A stretch of DNA of 64,000 bases from Bacteroidia bacterium (GCA_016787705.1 JAEUTP010000010.1:186001-250000), one strand, 5' to 3'. Counted from the first letter of the stretch, positions 35,403 to 45,589 are shown. Notes: generated from the sequence alone by a model not told the origin. Numbers and translations: made by a program.

Positions 35403-37802
35403 ATGTTTAAAAATTATTTTAAAACCGCTTTCAGAACATTGCTTCGTAACAAAACTTACGGCATTATAAATATTGCAGGGCTTTCTATAGGTATTGCGGC
35501 TTGTCTTTTATTATTTATGGTTATTCGTTATGAGCTGAGCTACGATAAATTTCAGCCTAATTATTCAAATATTTATAATATAGTAACAAAAGATACTTAT
35601 TCGGATGGAGTTGATTATACTCCCGGCGTTCCTTATCCTGCGCTGAATGCCTTCAGGCAAGATCTTCCTGAACTAAAAACAGGGGCGATCTATTGTAATT
35701 ATGGCTGCCAGGTTACAATCACTAAAAATTCAACTGATACAAAATTTCTTGAAGAAATGGGTGTGTTTTTTGCGGACCCCGAATTTTTTGAAATATTTAA
35801 ATGCAAATGGCTGATTGGTAGTGAGAAGCTATTGAACGTACCAAATACAATCTCTTTAACAAAAAAAACGGCAGAAAAATATTTTGGCGAATGGAAAACC
35901 GCAATTGGAAAATACATTAAAATGGATAATCTTCTTACCCTACAGGTATCCGGCATCTTGGAAGATGTACCCGCAAATACAGATTTTCCGATTAGAATGG
36001 TAGGTTCTTTTAAAACACTACAAGATAATCCTGTTTATGGTTATTCAACAGAATGGGGCCACACAACCAGTAATTTTCAGGTTTATACATTGTTACCAAA
36101 TAATATCACCAAAAAAAATATCGAAAATCAATTAAGACTCTTAGCAAAAAAATATTACAAAAATCAAAACGGTGAAGAAAGAATAAATGAATTACGGGCT
36201 TTAAGTGATATGCATTTTGATGTCGCGATTGGAAATTTAGGAACACACACAATAAGCCGAACGAGTTTAACAACATTATCATTTATAGGATTTTTAATAA
36301 TACTAATGGCCTGCATTAATTTTATTAATCTATCAACTGCACAGGCTGTTGGTCGCTCAAAAGAAGTAGGCGTTCGAAAAGTACTTGGCGGAAGAAGAAT
36401 GCAGCTTTTCTGGCAAATGCTCGGAGAAACAAAGATCATTGTTTTGATAGCTGCTTCATTTGCATTGATCATTGCACAATTTGCTACACCTTATATTAAA
36501 CATGTAATTTCAATACAGGAGGAACTTAGTATTTTTACATTAGAGAGTATGTTGTTCTTTATTTTAATAATTATCACTGTAACCTTGTTGGCCGGCATAT
36601 ATCCATCATTGATATTATCGGGGTTTAAACCGGTTATAGCTTTAAAAAATAAAATAAACTCAACTACCATTGGTGGTATTTCTCTTAGAAGAGGATTAGT
36701 AGTTGTACAATTTGCTATCTCGCAAATACTGATCATTGGAACTATAGTGTCAGTATCTCAAATGAATTTTATTAAAACTGCCGACCTGGGATTTAATAAA
36801 GAAGCCACTTTACTATTATACGGTAGTACGGATAGCGTAGTTCTTTCAAAACAAAACGCTTTTAAAGAAAGTCTTTTACAAATTCCAGGCGTAAAATTAG
36901 TTTCCTATAATAGCGATGCGCCATCATCCGACAACAACTGGGGTTCTAATTTTGCTTTTGATCACAAACCGGATGAAAAGTTCTCGGTATTTCTTAAAGC
37001 AGTTGATGAGAATTATTACAATACGTTTGGCCTCGAATTTATTGCAGGAGAGACTTACACAAAAGCCGACAGCGCTAAAAAAGTAGTAATAAATGAAACA
37101 TTACTTAATAAACTAAATATAAAAAACGCTCATGAAGCGCTTGGAAAACCTATCCGCACGGGCGGCCAAAAATGGAAAACGATTTGTGGTGTGGTAAAAG
37201 ATTTTAAAACCAACTCGTTAAGAGACGAAATAAAACCTATTATTTTATTTCCAAATAAAATGCATTATAATAAAACAGCGGTAAAACTTCATTCAGCTAA
37301 TATTTTACAAACTCAAAAAGCAATACAACAACAATGGGAAAAATTCTTTCCGGAAAATGTATATGCCGGATTTTTTATGGATGAATTAATAGAGGATTTT
37401 TATCAGCAGGAAACCCAAATGGCTTTATTGTATAAACTCTTTGCAGGCTTAGCGATATTTATTTCTTGTCTTGGTTTGTATGGTTTGATTTCTTTTATGG
37501 CTGTTCAAAAAACAAAAGAAGTAGGTATACGAAAGGTTTTAGGTGCCAGCGTTAGCAGTATAGTATATTTATTTTCAAAAGAATTTACACTATTAATTGG
37601 TATTGCTTTTTTAATTGCTGCGCCTTTAGCATGGTATTTTATGAATGAATGGTTACAAAGTTTTGTATTTAGAGTGAACATTGGTATTGGTGTATTTATT
37701 GTTGCAATACTTACCTCTATGTGCGTTGCGTTTATAGCAGTTGGCTATAAAGCAATAAGAGCAGCAATAGCTAACCCTGTAAAAAGTTTAAGAACCGAAT
37801 AA
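35403..37802 (+). CDS. FtsX/MacB-type ABC permease 3 of 5
   Basis: 799 residues, start MFKNYFKTAFRTLLRNKTYG, FtsX loops VGVRKVLGGRRMQL and VGIRKVLGASVSSI, end KSLRTE. It is the most divergent of the five in its N-terminal third and shares its MFKNYF start with the deletion scar at 30473. The first periplasmic domain contains the distinctive Cys pair segment YCNYGCQVTI. Gap to the next gene is one base. Confidence 0.92.
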   Translation: MFKNYFKTAFRTLLRNKTYGIINIAGLSIGIAACLLLFMVIRYELSYDKFQPNYSNIYNIVTKDTYSDGVDYTPGVPYPALNAFRQDLPELKTGAIYCNYGCQVTITKNSTDTKFLEEMGVFFADPEFFEIFKCKWLIGSEKLLNVPNTISLTKKTAEKYFGEWKTAIGKYIKMDNLLTLQVSGILEDVPANTDFPIRMVGSFKTLQDNPVYGYSTEWGHTTSNFQVYTLLPNNITKKNIENQLRLLAKKYYKNQNGEERINELRALSDMHFDVAIGNLGTHTISRTSLTTLSFIGFLIILMACINFINLSTAQAVGRSKEVGVRKVLGGRRMQLFWQMLGETKIIVLIAASFALIIAQFATPYIKHVISIQEELSIFTLESMLFFILIIITVTLLAGIYPSLILSGFKPVIALKNKINSTTIGGISLRRGLVVVQFAISQILIIGTIVSVSQMNFIKTADLGFNKEATLLLYGSTDSVVLSKQNAFKESLLQIPGVKLVSYNSDAPSSDNNWGSNFAFDHKPDEKFSVFLKAVDENYYNTFGLEFIAGETYTKADSAKKVVINETLLNKLNIKNAHEALGKPIRTGGQKWKTICGVVKDFKTNSLRDEIKPIILFPNKMHYNKTAVKLHSANILQTQKAIQQQWEKFFPENVYAGFFMDELIEDFYQQETQMALLYKLFAGLAIFISCLGLYGLISFMAVQKTKEVGIRKVLGASVSSIVYLFSKEFTLLIGIAFLIAAPLAWYFMNEWLQSFVFRVNIGIGVFIVAILTSMCVAFIAVGYKAIRAAIANPVKSLRTE

Positions 37803-37803
37803 T

Positions 37804-40215
37804 ATGATAAAAAATTATTTTAAAATAGCATTAAGAAATTTATTTAAGCATAAAGTATTTTCATTCATAAATATTTTTGGCTTGTCAATTGGTATCGCTG
37901 CGTTTTTGCTCATCGTTCAATTTGTAAGCCATGAAACAAGCTATGATAAATTTGAAGAGAACGGCGACCGTATTTATCGCTTACAGCAAAACCGTTACAA
38001 TAGTGGGAAGCTTACAACACAATGGGCTGCGGGTGCAGCAGGCGTTGGCAAAGCGGTTAAAGACGCTTTTCCTGAAGTGGAGGCAATGGCAAAATTAACA
38101 CCTGAAGAAGGTGTTATGTCTTACGGAGAAAAAAAGTTTAAAGAAAAAAGAATGTTCTTTGCCACCAATTCCTTCCTGCCAATGTTTTCATACAAAGTAA
38201 CAAAAGGAAAGTTAGATAATGCTTTGACCGATCCTTTTACCTCTGTAATAACAGAATCTACTTCTAAAAAATATTTTGGCAACGAAGATCCTATCGGGAA
38301 ATTAATAAGCTATAATAAAATAGATAATTACAAGATCACTGCTGTTGTGCCCGATGTTCCTGAGAATTCGCATTTAAAATTCGATCTGCTTTTTTCTTTC
38401 TCAACCTTTTTAAAATTTGCCGGACCCGAATCAGAAACCACTTTTGACTGGGACGGATATTACACTTACATAAAAGTAATACCCGGTACGAATGCACAAC
38501 GCCTGGAAAATAAAATTAAAGTATACATAGATAAAAAAGTTGGTCCTGAATATAAAAAAAGGAATGAAAGCGTTGAATACAAATTGCAACCACTTCATGA
38601 TATTCACTTATATTCTTCTTATATGATGGAGGCAGAAGTAAATGGCAATGGCCAGTCGGTTTATTTTTTGCTGATCATTGCTGTATTTATTATTATCATT
38701 GCCTGGATCAATTATATTAATCTTTCAACAGCAAGGGCAATTGACAGGGCAAAAGAAGTAGGTGTAAGAAAAGTAATGGGTTCATACCGTTCACAGCTTA
38801 TTGCGCAATTTATGTTCGAAGCTCTGCTCATCAATTTATTTTCTGTTGTTTTTGCTTTTGTTTTGGTTCTGATCTCTCTGCCTTTATTTAATTCGTTAAC
38901 AGGAAACGAATTAAATTTTTCGCTACTTCTGCAGTGGCAGTTTTGGTTAACGCTTGTTTTATTGTTTGCAGGTGGTACTTTACTGGCAGGTTTATACCCG
39001 GCATTTATCATGTCTTCCTTTAAACCAATAACTGTATTAAAAGGAAAATTCACCCGCAGCAAACAAGGCACTTTATTGCGCCAATCACTAGTGATCATTC
39101 AGTTTGCAGCATCCGTAATTTTAATGGTAGGTACGTTTTGTGTTTATAAACAAGTAAACTTTATGCAAAGCCAGGAACTTGGTGTGAACATTGAAAAAAC
39201 GCTTGTATTTGGCGGCCCTAACGTAATTGATACAGCTACCTATAAAAACCGTTTAAAAACATTTAAAACAGATCTGTTAAGTGTGCCAGGCATCCACAAA
39301 GTCATAACCTCTACCGCTGTGCCGGGCAAAAAACCCGGTTGGAACGCAGGAGGCATTAAGCTGGTGGAAGATGGTGATGAAAAAGGCAACCAATACAGAA
39401 TAATTGGTATAGATTACGATTTTTTAGAGGCTTATGGTATACAGGTTTTAAAAGGAAGAGCTTTTTCAGAACAGTTTCCTACCGACAAAAAATGTGTTCT
39501 ATTTAACGAAGAAGCCATAAAATTAATGGGCTTTAAAAACGCCGAAGAGGCGCTAAACCGACGTATTGATTTTTGGGGAGACCAATACACTATTATTGGT
39601 GTTGTTTCCAATCATCACCAGGAGGGACTTAGACAGCCCTACGACGCTCATATATTTAGATTAACACCCAACACCAGCAGTTATTTTTCTTTGAAAATAG
39701 AAAAGAACAAAGATCCGCAGGAGATCATACAAATTGCAGAAAAAAAATGGGCAGAGTTTTTTCCCGGTAACCCGTTTGAATATTTCTTTTTAGATGATCA
39801 TTATGAAGAACAATATAAAGCCGATAAACAATTCGGAAAAACATTTGGTCTTTTCGCTCTACTTGCAATTATTGTAGCCTGTTTGGGTTTATTGGGCCTT
39901 GCATCTTTTGCAACCACACAGCGTACAAAAGAAATTGGTATCAGAAAAATATCAGGTGCATCTATTCCACAATTATTAATGCTGCTAACCAAAGATTTTA
40001 TAAAACCTGTTCTAATTTCTTTTATAATTGCTGTACCCGTTACTTATTACTTACTTCAAAAATGGCTACAGAATTATGCGTTTAAAATAAATCTTAGTCC
40101 ACTTTTATTTATTTTACCTGCCCTACTGATATTGATAATTGCCATTATAACCATAAGCACACAAACGCTAAAAGCTGCAAACGCCAATCCAGTTAAAAGT
40201 TTAAGAACAGAATAA
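37804..40215 (+). CDS. FtsX/MacB-type ABC permease 4 of 5
   Basis: 803 residues, start MIKNYFKIALRNLFKHKVFS, FtsX loops VGVRKVMGSYRSQL and IGIRKISGASIPQL, end KSLRTE. Periplasmic halves carry motifs found in the SusC-neighbour type of Bacteroidota permeases (KYFGNEDPIGKLI, VVPDVPENSHLKFDLLFS). It has the usual eight predicted membrane segments. The next ATG follows the stop by one base. Confidence 0.92.
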   Translation: MIKNYFKIALRNLFKHKVFSFINIFGLSIGIAAFLLIVQFVSHETSYDKFEENGDRIYRLQQNRYNSGKLTTQWAAGAAGVGKAVKDAFPEVEAMAKLTPEEGVMSYGEKKFKEKRMFFATNSFLPMFSYKVTKGKLDNALTDPFTSVITESTSKKYFGNEDPIGKLISYNKIDNYKITAVVPDVPENSHLKFDLLFSFSTFLKFAGPESETTFDWDGYYTYIKVIPGTNAQRLENKIKVYIDKKVGPEYKKRNESVEYKLQPLHDIHLYSSYMMEAEVNGNGQSVYFLLIIAVFIIIIAWINYINLSTARAIDRAKEVGVRKVMGSYRSQLIAQFMFEALLINLFSVVFAFVLVLISLPLFNSLTGNELNFSLLLQWQFWLTLVLLFAGGTLLAGLYPAFIMSSFKPITVLKGKFTRSKQGTLLRQSLVIIQFAASVILMVGTFCVYKQVNFMQSQELGVNIEKTLVFGGPNVIDTATYKNRLKTFKTDLLSVPGIHKVITSTAVPGKKPGWNAGGIKLVEDGDEKGNQYRIIGIDYDFLEAYGIQVLKGRAFSEQFPTDKKCVLFNEEAIKLMGFKNAEEALNRRIDFWGDQYTIIGVVSNHHQEGLRQPYDAHIFRLTPNTSSYFSLKIEKNKDPQEIIQIAEKKWAEFFPGNPFEYFFLDDHYEEQYKADKQFGKTFGLFALLAIIVACLGLLGLASFATTQRTKEIGIRKISGASIPQLLMLLTKDFIKPVLISFIIAVPVTYYLLQKWLQNYAFKINLSPLLFILPALLILIIAIITISTQTLKAANANPVKSLRTE

Positions 40216-40216
40216 T

Positions 40217-42619
40217 ATGCTTAAAAATTATTTAATAGTCGCATGGCGAAATTTAATGAGAAACAAAGTGTTTTCATTTATAAATATTTTTGGCCTTTCA
40301 CTTGGCATTACTTCCTGCATATTTATTTCGCTATATATATTAGAGGAAATAAGCTATGATAAGCATTGGAAAAACGCAGATGCAATTATTAAAATTAATT
40401 GGGAGGAAACAGGAAATGGAATTACAGATCCATACGCCGTATCGGCTTTTGGAACAGGTCCTTCTTTAAAGAGAAATTTTCCGGAAGTAGAAGAGTTTTT
40501 AAGAATTATGCCAGCAAACAATCTGACAGTCTCTTATAATAATAAGTATTTTAATGAGAATAAAAATTATTTTGTAGATAGCACCTTTTTTAATGTATTT
40601 AATTATGAATTATTATACGGTGATTCGAAAAACTGTTTAAGAGAGCCAAACTCTATTGTTATTTCGGAAGCGATGGCTGCTAAATTTTTTGGTAAAAACA
40701 ACCCATTAGGCCTGATCCTTAAATACCCAAAAAATTCGTATAAAGTAACCGGTGTAATTAAAGAAACTCAGCAAAAATCTCATTTATCACCAAATGCATT
40801 ATTACGGATAAATTATTCTGACAAAGAGATAATAGAGCAACAAGAAGGTTGGTTATGGATAAATACATACACATATCTAAAATTGCGTACTCCTTTAGAC
40901 GCTGTGGCGTTTGATGAAAAGTTAAAAATATGGGCAAAAAAAACGCTTGAACCAGTATTAAAAAAAGAAAATGTAGGGTATAAAATAGAATTAAAAAGCA
41001 AAGTCGTTTCTCAAGTTCATTTTGATAATTACCACGCAGATGAATTTGAAAAATCAGATAAAAGCAATGTATATTTTTTTGGGCTTATCTCTTTTTTCAT
41101 ACTATTAATTGCTTGCTTTAATTACATGAATCTTTCTACAGCAAAAGCAACAAAACGAGCTAAAGAAGTAGGTATGAGAAAAGTAATTGGCGCTTTAAGA
41201 AAGGAAATTATATTTCAATTTCTAGGCGAATCATTCATTATTTCTCTCATCTCTTTTATATTTTCTTTGGCACTATTGGTTATATTTATTCCTGCGTTTA
41301 ACGCTCTTACATCAAAAAATATTATATTTCTAAATATCTTAGCTGACTTTAACTTCTGGGCAATATCATTACTTATTATCCTATTTATTTCTTTTATTGG
41401 TGGTAGTTATCCTGCATTTTACCTATCAAATTTTAAACCAATACATATACTTAAAGGTAACTTAAACCTATTTAAGAGTCCTATATTATTTAGAAAAATA
41501 AAATTCAGACAATTATTGGTAGTAGCGCAATTTGCTATTTCTATTATCATTATTATAGTTACTATACTAATTTACGATCAACTTAAACTACTAAAGAATA
41601 AAGACCTTGGATTTAATAAAGATCAGGTATTAGTATTACGAATGCCGGGATTAGATTCACTAGGTAACACCAAAGTATCTTCATTAAAAAATGAACTTTT
41701 GCTAAGCCCTTTAATTAAGAAATTTTCAACTGCAAATCAAATTATTGGTGTTGAAGGAAATATACTCTTTAGAACCAAAGATAAGGGTCAAATGGGACAG
41801 TCGTCGTTAAACGTTAATTCAGGGGATTATGAATACCTTGATCTTTTAGGCGTAAAATTTGTTGAAGGAAGAAATTTTTCTAAGCAAATAACGGGAGACG
41901 GCAACAATTTTATTATTAATGAAGCTGCTGCCAAATTTTTACAACTAAAAAATCCGCTAAGTGCAGAGCTTGGTTGGGACGAACAACATCTTGGGAAAAT
42001 AATAGGAGTTGTAAAAGATTTTAATTACAATTCTTTACATACTAAAATAGACCCATTGGTTCTTGCATTAAGAAATTCAGTAGGATTGTATGCACTTATT
42101 AAATTATCTTCTGATAATGTGAAGCAAAGCGTAGATCTTATTACAGAAAAATGGAAAGTATTTTTTCCTCAAAATCCGATCTCTTACTTCTTTATGGATG
42201 AAGGATTTAACAAGCAATATAGTAGAGACGATGTGATGTTAATTATTTTTGTTTGCTTCGCAGGTCTTACGATTTTAATTTCATGTTTAGGGTTATTTGG
42301 TCTTGCTTCCTATAGCACAGAGCAACGTACTAAAGAAATTGGTATACGAAAAATAATAGGCGCCTCTGTTACAAATATCATTAAGCTAATTTCAATTGAT
42401 TTTCTTTTTTTAATACTCGTTGCTATTATTATCGCTTCACCAATAGCATACTTTTTTATAAAATCCTGGTTACAAAATTTTGCCTACAAAACCGAGATCA
42501 GTTTTTGGGCTTTTTTACTTGCTGGAATCTTAACAATATGCACTGCATTTTTAACTGTTTTTTATATTGCACTAAAAGCAGCATTTACTAATCCAATTAA
42601 AAACTTAAGAACAGAATAA
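40217..42619 (+). CDS. FtsX/MacB-type ABC permease 5 of 5
   Basis: 800 residues, start MLKNYLIVAWRNLMRNKVFS, FtsX loops VGMRKVIGALRKEI and IGIRKIIGASVTNI, end KNLRTE. Resembles permease 2 over its whole length by eye. The base composition seems a little more AT-rich than its siblings, with more ATA and TTA codons, possibly reflecting a different history. It is followed after 10 bp by the second ATPase gene. Confidence 0.93.
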   Translation: MLKNYLIVAWRNLMRNKVFSFINIFGLSLGITSCIFISLYILEEISYDKHWKNADAIIKINWEETGNGITDPYAVSAFGTGPSLKRNFPEVEEFLRIMPANNLTVSYNNKYFNENKNYFVDSTFFNVFNYELLYGDSKNCLREPNSIVISEAMAAKFFGKNNPLGLILKYPKNSYKVTGVIKETQQKSHLSPNALLRINYSDKEIIEQQEGWLWINTYTYLKLRTPLDAVAFDEKLKIWAKKTLEPVLKKENVGYKIELKSKVVSQVHFDNYHADEFEKSDKSNVYFFGLISFFILLIACFNYMNLSTAKATKRAKEVGMRKVIGALRKEIIFQFLGESFIISLISFIFSLALLVIFIPAFNALTSKNIIFLNILADFNFWAISLLIILFISFIGGSYPAFYLSNFKPIHILKGNLNLFKSPILFRKIKFRQLLVVAQFAISIIIIIVTILIYDQLKLLKNKDLGFNKDQVLVLRMPGLDSLGNTKVSSLKNELLLSPLIKKFSTANQIIGVEGNILFRTKDKGQMGQSSLNVNSGDYEYLDLLGVKFVEGRNFSKQITGDGNNFIINEAAAKFLQLKNPLSAELGWDEQHLGKIIGVVKDFNYNSLHTKIDPLVLALRNSVGLYALIKLSSDNVKQSVDLITEKWKVFFPQNPISYFFMDEGFNKQYSRDDVMLIIFVCFAGLTILISCLGLFGLASYSTEQRTKEIGIRKIIGASVTNIIKLISIDFLFLILVAIIIASPIAYFFIKSWLQNFAYKTEISFWAFLLAGILTICTAFLTVFYIALKAAFTNPIKNLRTE

Positions 42620-42629
42620 AAATAATTGT

Positions 42630-43295
42630 ATGATAGAACTAAAGAACATTTTTAAATGGGTAAACCAGGGGGCAAACAAAACATTTTTGTTACGCGACAT
42701 TAATTTAACTATTAACGAAGGAGAATTAATTTCCATTATGGGCCCTTCGGGTTCAGGAAAATCGACCCTGCTAAATGTAATAGGCATGCTGGATGGCTTT
42801 GATGAAGGAGAATATTCTTTTATGGGAAATTCGGTAAAGGGTTTAAAAGAAAAACAACGCTCACAATTGTATAAAGAACATATTGGATTTGTTTTTCAGG
42901 CTTATCATTTAATTGATGAGTTGACAGTTTTCGAGAACATCGAAACTCCCCTCCTTTACCAGGATATGAAATCTTCTGAAAGAAAAGCTTTAGTTGCCGA
43001 TGTGCTCGACCGTTTTAATATTGTTGGCAAAAAAGATCTGTTTCCAACACAACTATCCGGCGGGCAGCAGCAATTGGTTGGTATTGCAAGAGCTTTAATA
43101 GGAAAACCAAAATTATTGCTGGCCGATGAGCCAACAGGAAACTTGAATTCAAAACAAGGCGAAGAAATCATGGAACTTTTTAAAAAATTAAATAAAGAAG
43201 ATGGCGTTACGATCATACAAGTAACACACTCAGAAAAAAATGCAGAGTATGGATCGCGTATAATTAATTTATTAGATGGTAGAATTGAAAAATAG
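42630..43295 (+). CDS. Second ABC ATPase of the export operon
   Basis: 221 residues. Walker A GPSGSGKST, Q-loop VFQAYHLIDELTVFENIETP, Walker B LLLADEPTGN, H-loop VTHSE. Two places deviate from the first ATPase: the signature reads LSGGQQQLVGIARAL (Leu where Arg is usual) and the D-loop reads NLNS instead of NLDS. These changes could affect dimerisation with the partner ATPase or its hydrolysis cycle. It may pair with the first ATPase as a heterodimer or serve a different set of permeases; neither can be decided here. Confidence 0.92.
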   Translation: MIELKNIFKWVNQGANKTFLLRDINLTINEGELISIMGPSGSGKSTLLNVIGMLDGFDEGEYSFMGNSVKGLKEKQRSQLYKEHIGFVFQAYHLIDELTVFENIETPLLYQDMKSSERKALVADVLDRFNIVGKKDLFPTQLSGGQQQLVGIARALIGKPKLLLADEPTGNLNSKQGEEIMELFKKLNKEDGVTIIQVTHSEKNAEYGSRIINLLDGRIEK

Positions 43296-43299
43296 AATA

Positions 43300-44718
43300 A
43301 TGAAGAAAATTGCGCTTACAATATTACTTTTTTTTACCTTAAAAAATATTGCGCAGGATAGCACCGTTTATACACTAAAACAATGTGTTGAAATTGGGTT
43401 GCAAAATAATTTAAATGTAAAAATGGCCGAATTTGCAATGGAAAGTAATGATGCGAGATTACAGCAATCACGTACTAATTCGTTCCCAAATATTTCTGCC
43501 TACGCCAATCAGGGCATCAACCAGGGTAAAAGTATCAACCCATATACCAATACATTTATCAACCAAAAAATAAATACCGGTCAGTATGGTTTAAATGGCA
43601 GCATGACGTTGTGGAGTGGCTTTAATAATTATAATATCATGCGCCAAAATGCATTTGCATACCAGGCAGGTAAAATGGATTATGAACAGTCAAAAATGGA
43701 TATTACAATAGGTGTAATGTTGGCGTACTTACAAGTTTTGAGTAACGAAGAGCAGCTTAAACAAGCTGCTTCGCAGGTTGAAGTAAGTAAAGCACAAACG
43801 GAACGTTTAAATGTTTTGGATAAAAGCAATGCTGTGTCGCCTTCTGTATTATACGATACAAAAGGGCAATTAGCAAATGATAAAATAAACTACATAAATA
43901 CAAAAGCAGCATTGGCAAGTGCTAAAATTACCTTAGGACAATTACTCAATTTAAACTTCGCCCCTACTGCAAAATTTGAGAAAATTAATGCCGAAGCAGA
44001 GATCAAAGTTTATGAAACAAATACTGATGCCATTTATGCCGAAGCAACAAAGAATTTGCCAATGATCAAAGCTGCAGAATACCGTAGAATTAGCGCTGTA
44101 AAAAACCTTCATGCCTCAAGAGGATCACTATTTCCGACGCTATCCTTAAATGGCAGTATTGGCACTAACTATTCTGATGCAGCACTTAATCAAAGAATAA
44201 CTGGAGTTTCGGATGCCGGTACAGATAGTTATGTACTTATTAATAACACCCCTGTAACTGTTTATTCTCCACAATATAACTTCAGCAATGAAAAGATCTC
44301 GTTTAATGAACAGTTTAAAAATAATTTAAATTCTTATGTTGGTTTAAGCTTACAGTTTTCAATTTTTAGTTCGCTAAGAACTAAAACACAAATTTCACTT
44401 GCAAAAATAAATAAAGAGCAATCGGAAGTACGGCAAAAAAATACGAATATAGTTTTAAAAGCAGCTATTGACCAGGCAAAAACAGATATGGCGGCCGCTT
44501 ACGAACGTTACCTGATTTTACAGGAACAAGTTCAGGATTATACCGCGTCTTTTAAAATAGCAACGGTAAAATTTGAAAAAGGCGCTATAACAACCGTTGA
44601 TTATGTAATTGCAAAAAGCAATAATGATAAAGCACAAATGAATTTTATAGCTGCAAAATATGATTACATCTTAAAAAGCAAAGTATTGGATTATTACAAT
44701 GGTAAACTGCCCATGTAA
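43300..44718 (+). CDS. TolC-like outer-membrane efflux protein
   Basis: 472 residues from the ATG at 43300 (an in-frame ATG at 43276 lies inside the ATPase gene and before the signal peptide, so it is rejected). Signal IALTILLFFTLKNIAQ, then the first OEP repeat (YTLKQCVEIGLQNNLNVKMAE) and a second one (about 250-460) with long helices and a strand insertion. It would form the trimeric exit channel for the adaptor and permeases. It is the last gene of the operon; no clear terminator hairpin follows. Confidence 0.92.
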   Translation: MKKIALTILLFFTLKNIAQDSTVYTLKQCVEIGLQNNLNVKMAEFAMESNDARLQQSRTNSFPNISAYANQGINQGKSINPYTNTFINQKINTGQYGLNGSMTLWSGFNNYNIMRQNAFAYQAGKMDYEQSKMDITIGVMLAYLQVLSNEEQLKQAASQVEVSKAQTERLNVLDKSNAVSPSVLYDTKGQLANDKINYINTKAALASAKITLGQLLNLNFAPTAKFEKINAEAEIKVYETNTDAIYAEATKNLPMIKAAEYRRISAVKNLHASRGSLFPTLSLNGSIGTNYSDAALNQRITGVSDAGTDSYVLINNTPVTVYSPQYNFSNEKISFNEQFKNNLNSYVGLSLQFSIFSSLRTKTQISLAKINKEQSEVRQKNTNIVLKAAIDQAKTDMAAAYERYLILQEQVQDYTASFKIATVKFEKGAITTVDYVIAKSNNDKAQMNFIAAKYDYILKSKVLDYYNGKLPM

Positions 44719-44760
44719 TATTTTTGTAACTTGAATACACTTAGCCTCACCTTTTTAAAC

Positions 44761-45024
44761 TTATTTTTTTTTACCAGTCTTATTGGTTTGATATAAAGAC
44801 CATGTAGTGGTTGGTGCTGAAGGAATTGGCACCTGCCATTTTATGGGTACTACTTTTTTTCTGTTTATTGGCTTTGCCAAGGTTATATTAACACCTGGAT
44901 TAACCGAAGCGCAAGGGCCACAGTTCTCACCAGTAAATTCTTCAACCAGCGCTAAGCGTGGTGTTTGTGCAAAAATAGCTGCGGTTAAAAGAGCAAAATT
45001 TAAAAGCAACAGATCTTTTTTCAT
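44761..45024 (-). pseudogene. Truncated Omp28/thioredoxin-like secreted protein
   Basis: 87 residues: signal peptide (LLLLNFALLTAAIFAQ), then LALVEEFTGENCGPCASVNPG with a CxxC thioredoxin-type motif, then VVPIKWQVPIPSAPTTTWS and YQTNK, ending abruptly in TGKKK. In full-length relatives the fold continues for several hundred residues after this point. Upstream sequence looks intact and downstream sequence (to 44719) shows no continuation, so most of the gene appears to have been lost. It may still be expressed as a small secreted CxxC peptide. Confidence 0.65.
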
Positions 45025-45190
45025 GGGAATTAATTTTACATGTAATATATTTAACCTTACAGCTAAAATAGATTTAGGTTGGGTAAAGATAAAATTTTAA
45101 AACGACAAAATATTACCTCAACCACACTCTATTTCTTCTTGCTGTGTGCGTGCCTCTTGTGGCAATTAATAAACTCAGTTATATTTTCGC

Positions 45191-45589
45191 CTATATTTCT
45201 TGCCTTTTTATTCTACCTATTGTTATAAAAACTGCCATAAGCAAGCATATAATATTAAAACCAATAACATTAGCCTCCCCTCTGCAAATGTGAAAAACAA
45301 TAGCGCTAAGCATTAAAATGCTTATTCCTGCACAAGCCCAGATAACTAAAACAGGCTTTATGTGCAACAAACCCGGCAGTAGCAATCCCAGCGCACCTAG
45401 CAGATCGATCATGGCAAGAAGTCTTAATAAAAATACCGGCACTTGTCCGGTCCATGGCATCATAACAGAAATCTTTTCAACCGGCATAAATTTCATAGCT
45501 GCTCCTGAAAGTAGTAGAATTGCAAGAATGCTCTGCGCTATCCAAAGCATTACGTTTAATGTTCTTGAAGTTTTTTGTTTTTTTATCAT
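45191..45589 (-). CDS. DoxX-family membrane protein
   Basis: 132 residues from the Met of MIKKQKTSRTLNV; an upstream in-frame ATG (45610) would add seven residues. Four membrane segments (MLWIAQSILAILLLSGAAMKF, quoted in part as IAQSILAILLLSGAAMKF; LLAMIDLLGALGLLLP; VLVIWACAGISILMLSAI; VIGFNIICLLMAVFITI). DoxX-like proteins are linked to quinone or thiol redox processes; the activity is not shown here. It is divergent from an HxlR regulator across palindromic operator-like DNA, a common pairing. Confidence 0.85.
   Translation of the reverse strand: MIKKQKTSRTLNVMLWIAQSILAILLLSGAAMKFMPVEKISVMMPWTGQVPVFLLRLLAMIDLLGALGLLLPGLLHIKPVLVIWACAGISILMLSAIVFHICRGEANVIGFNIICLLMAVFITIGRIKRQEI

Noticed and set aside
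44807-45100. 97-codon plus-strand frame opposite the truncated Omp28-like gene
   Set aside because: It is the complement of the signal-peptide-bearing minus-strand frame and has no protein features of its own.
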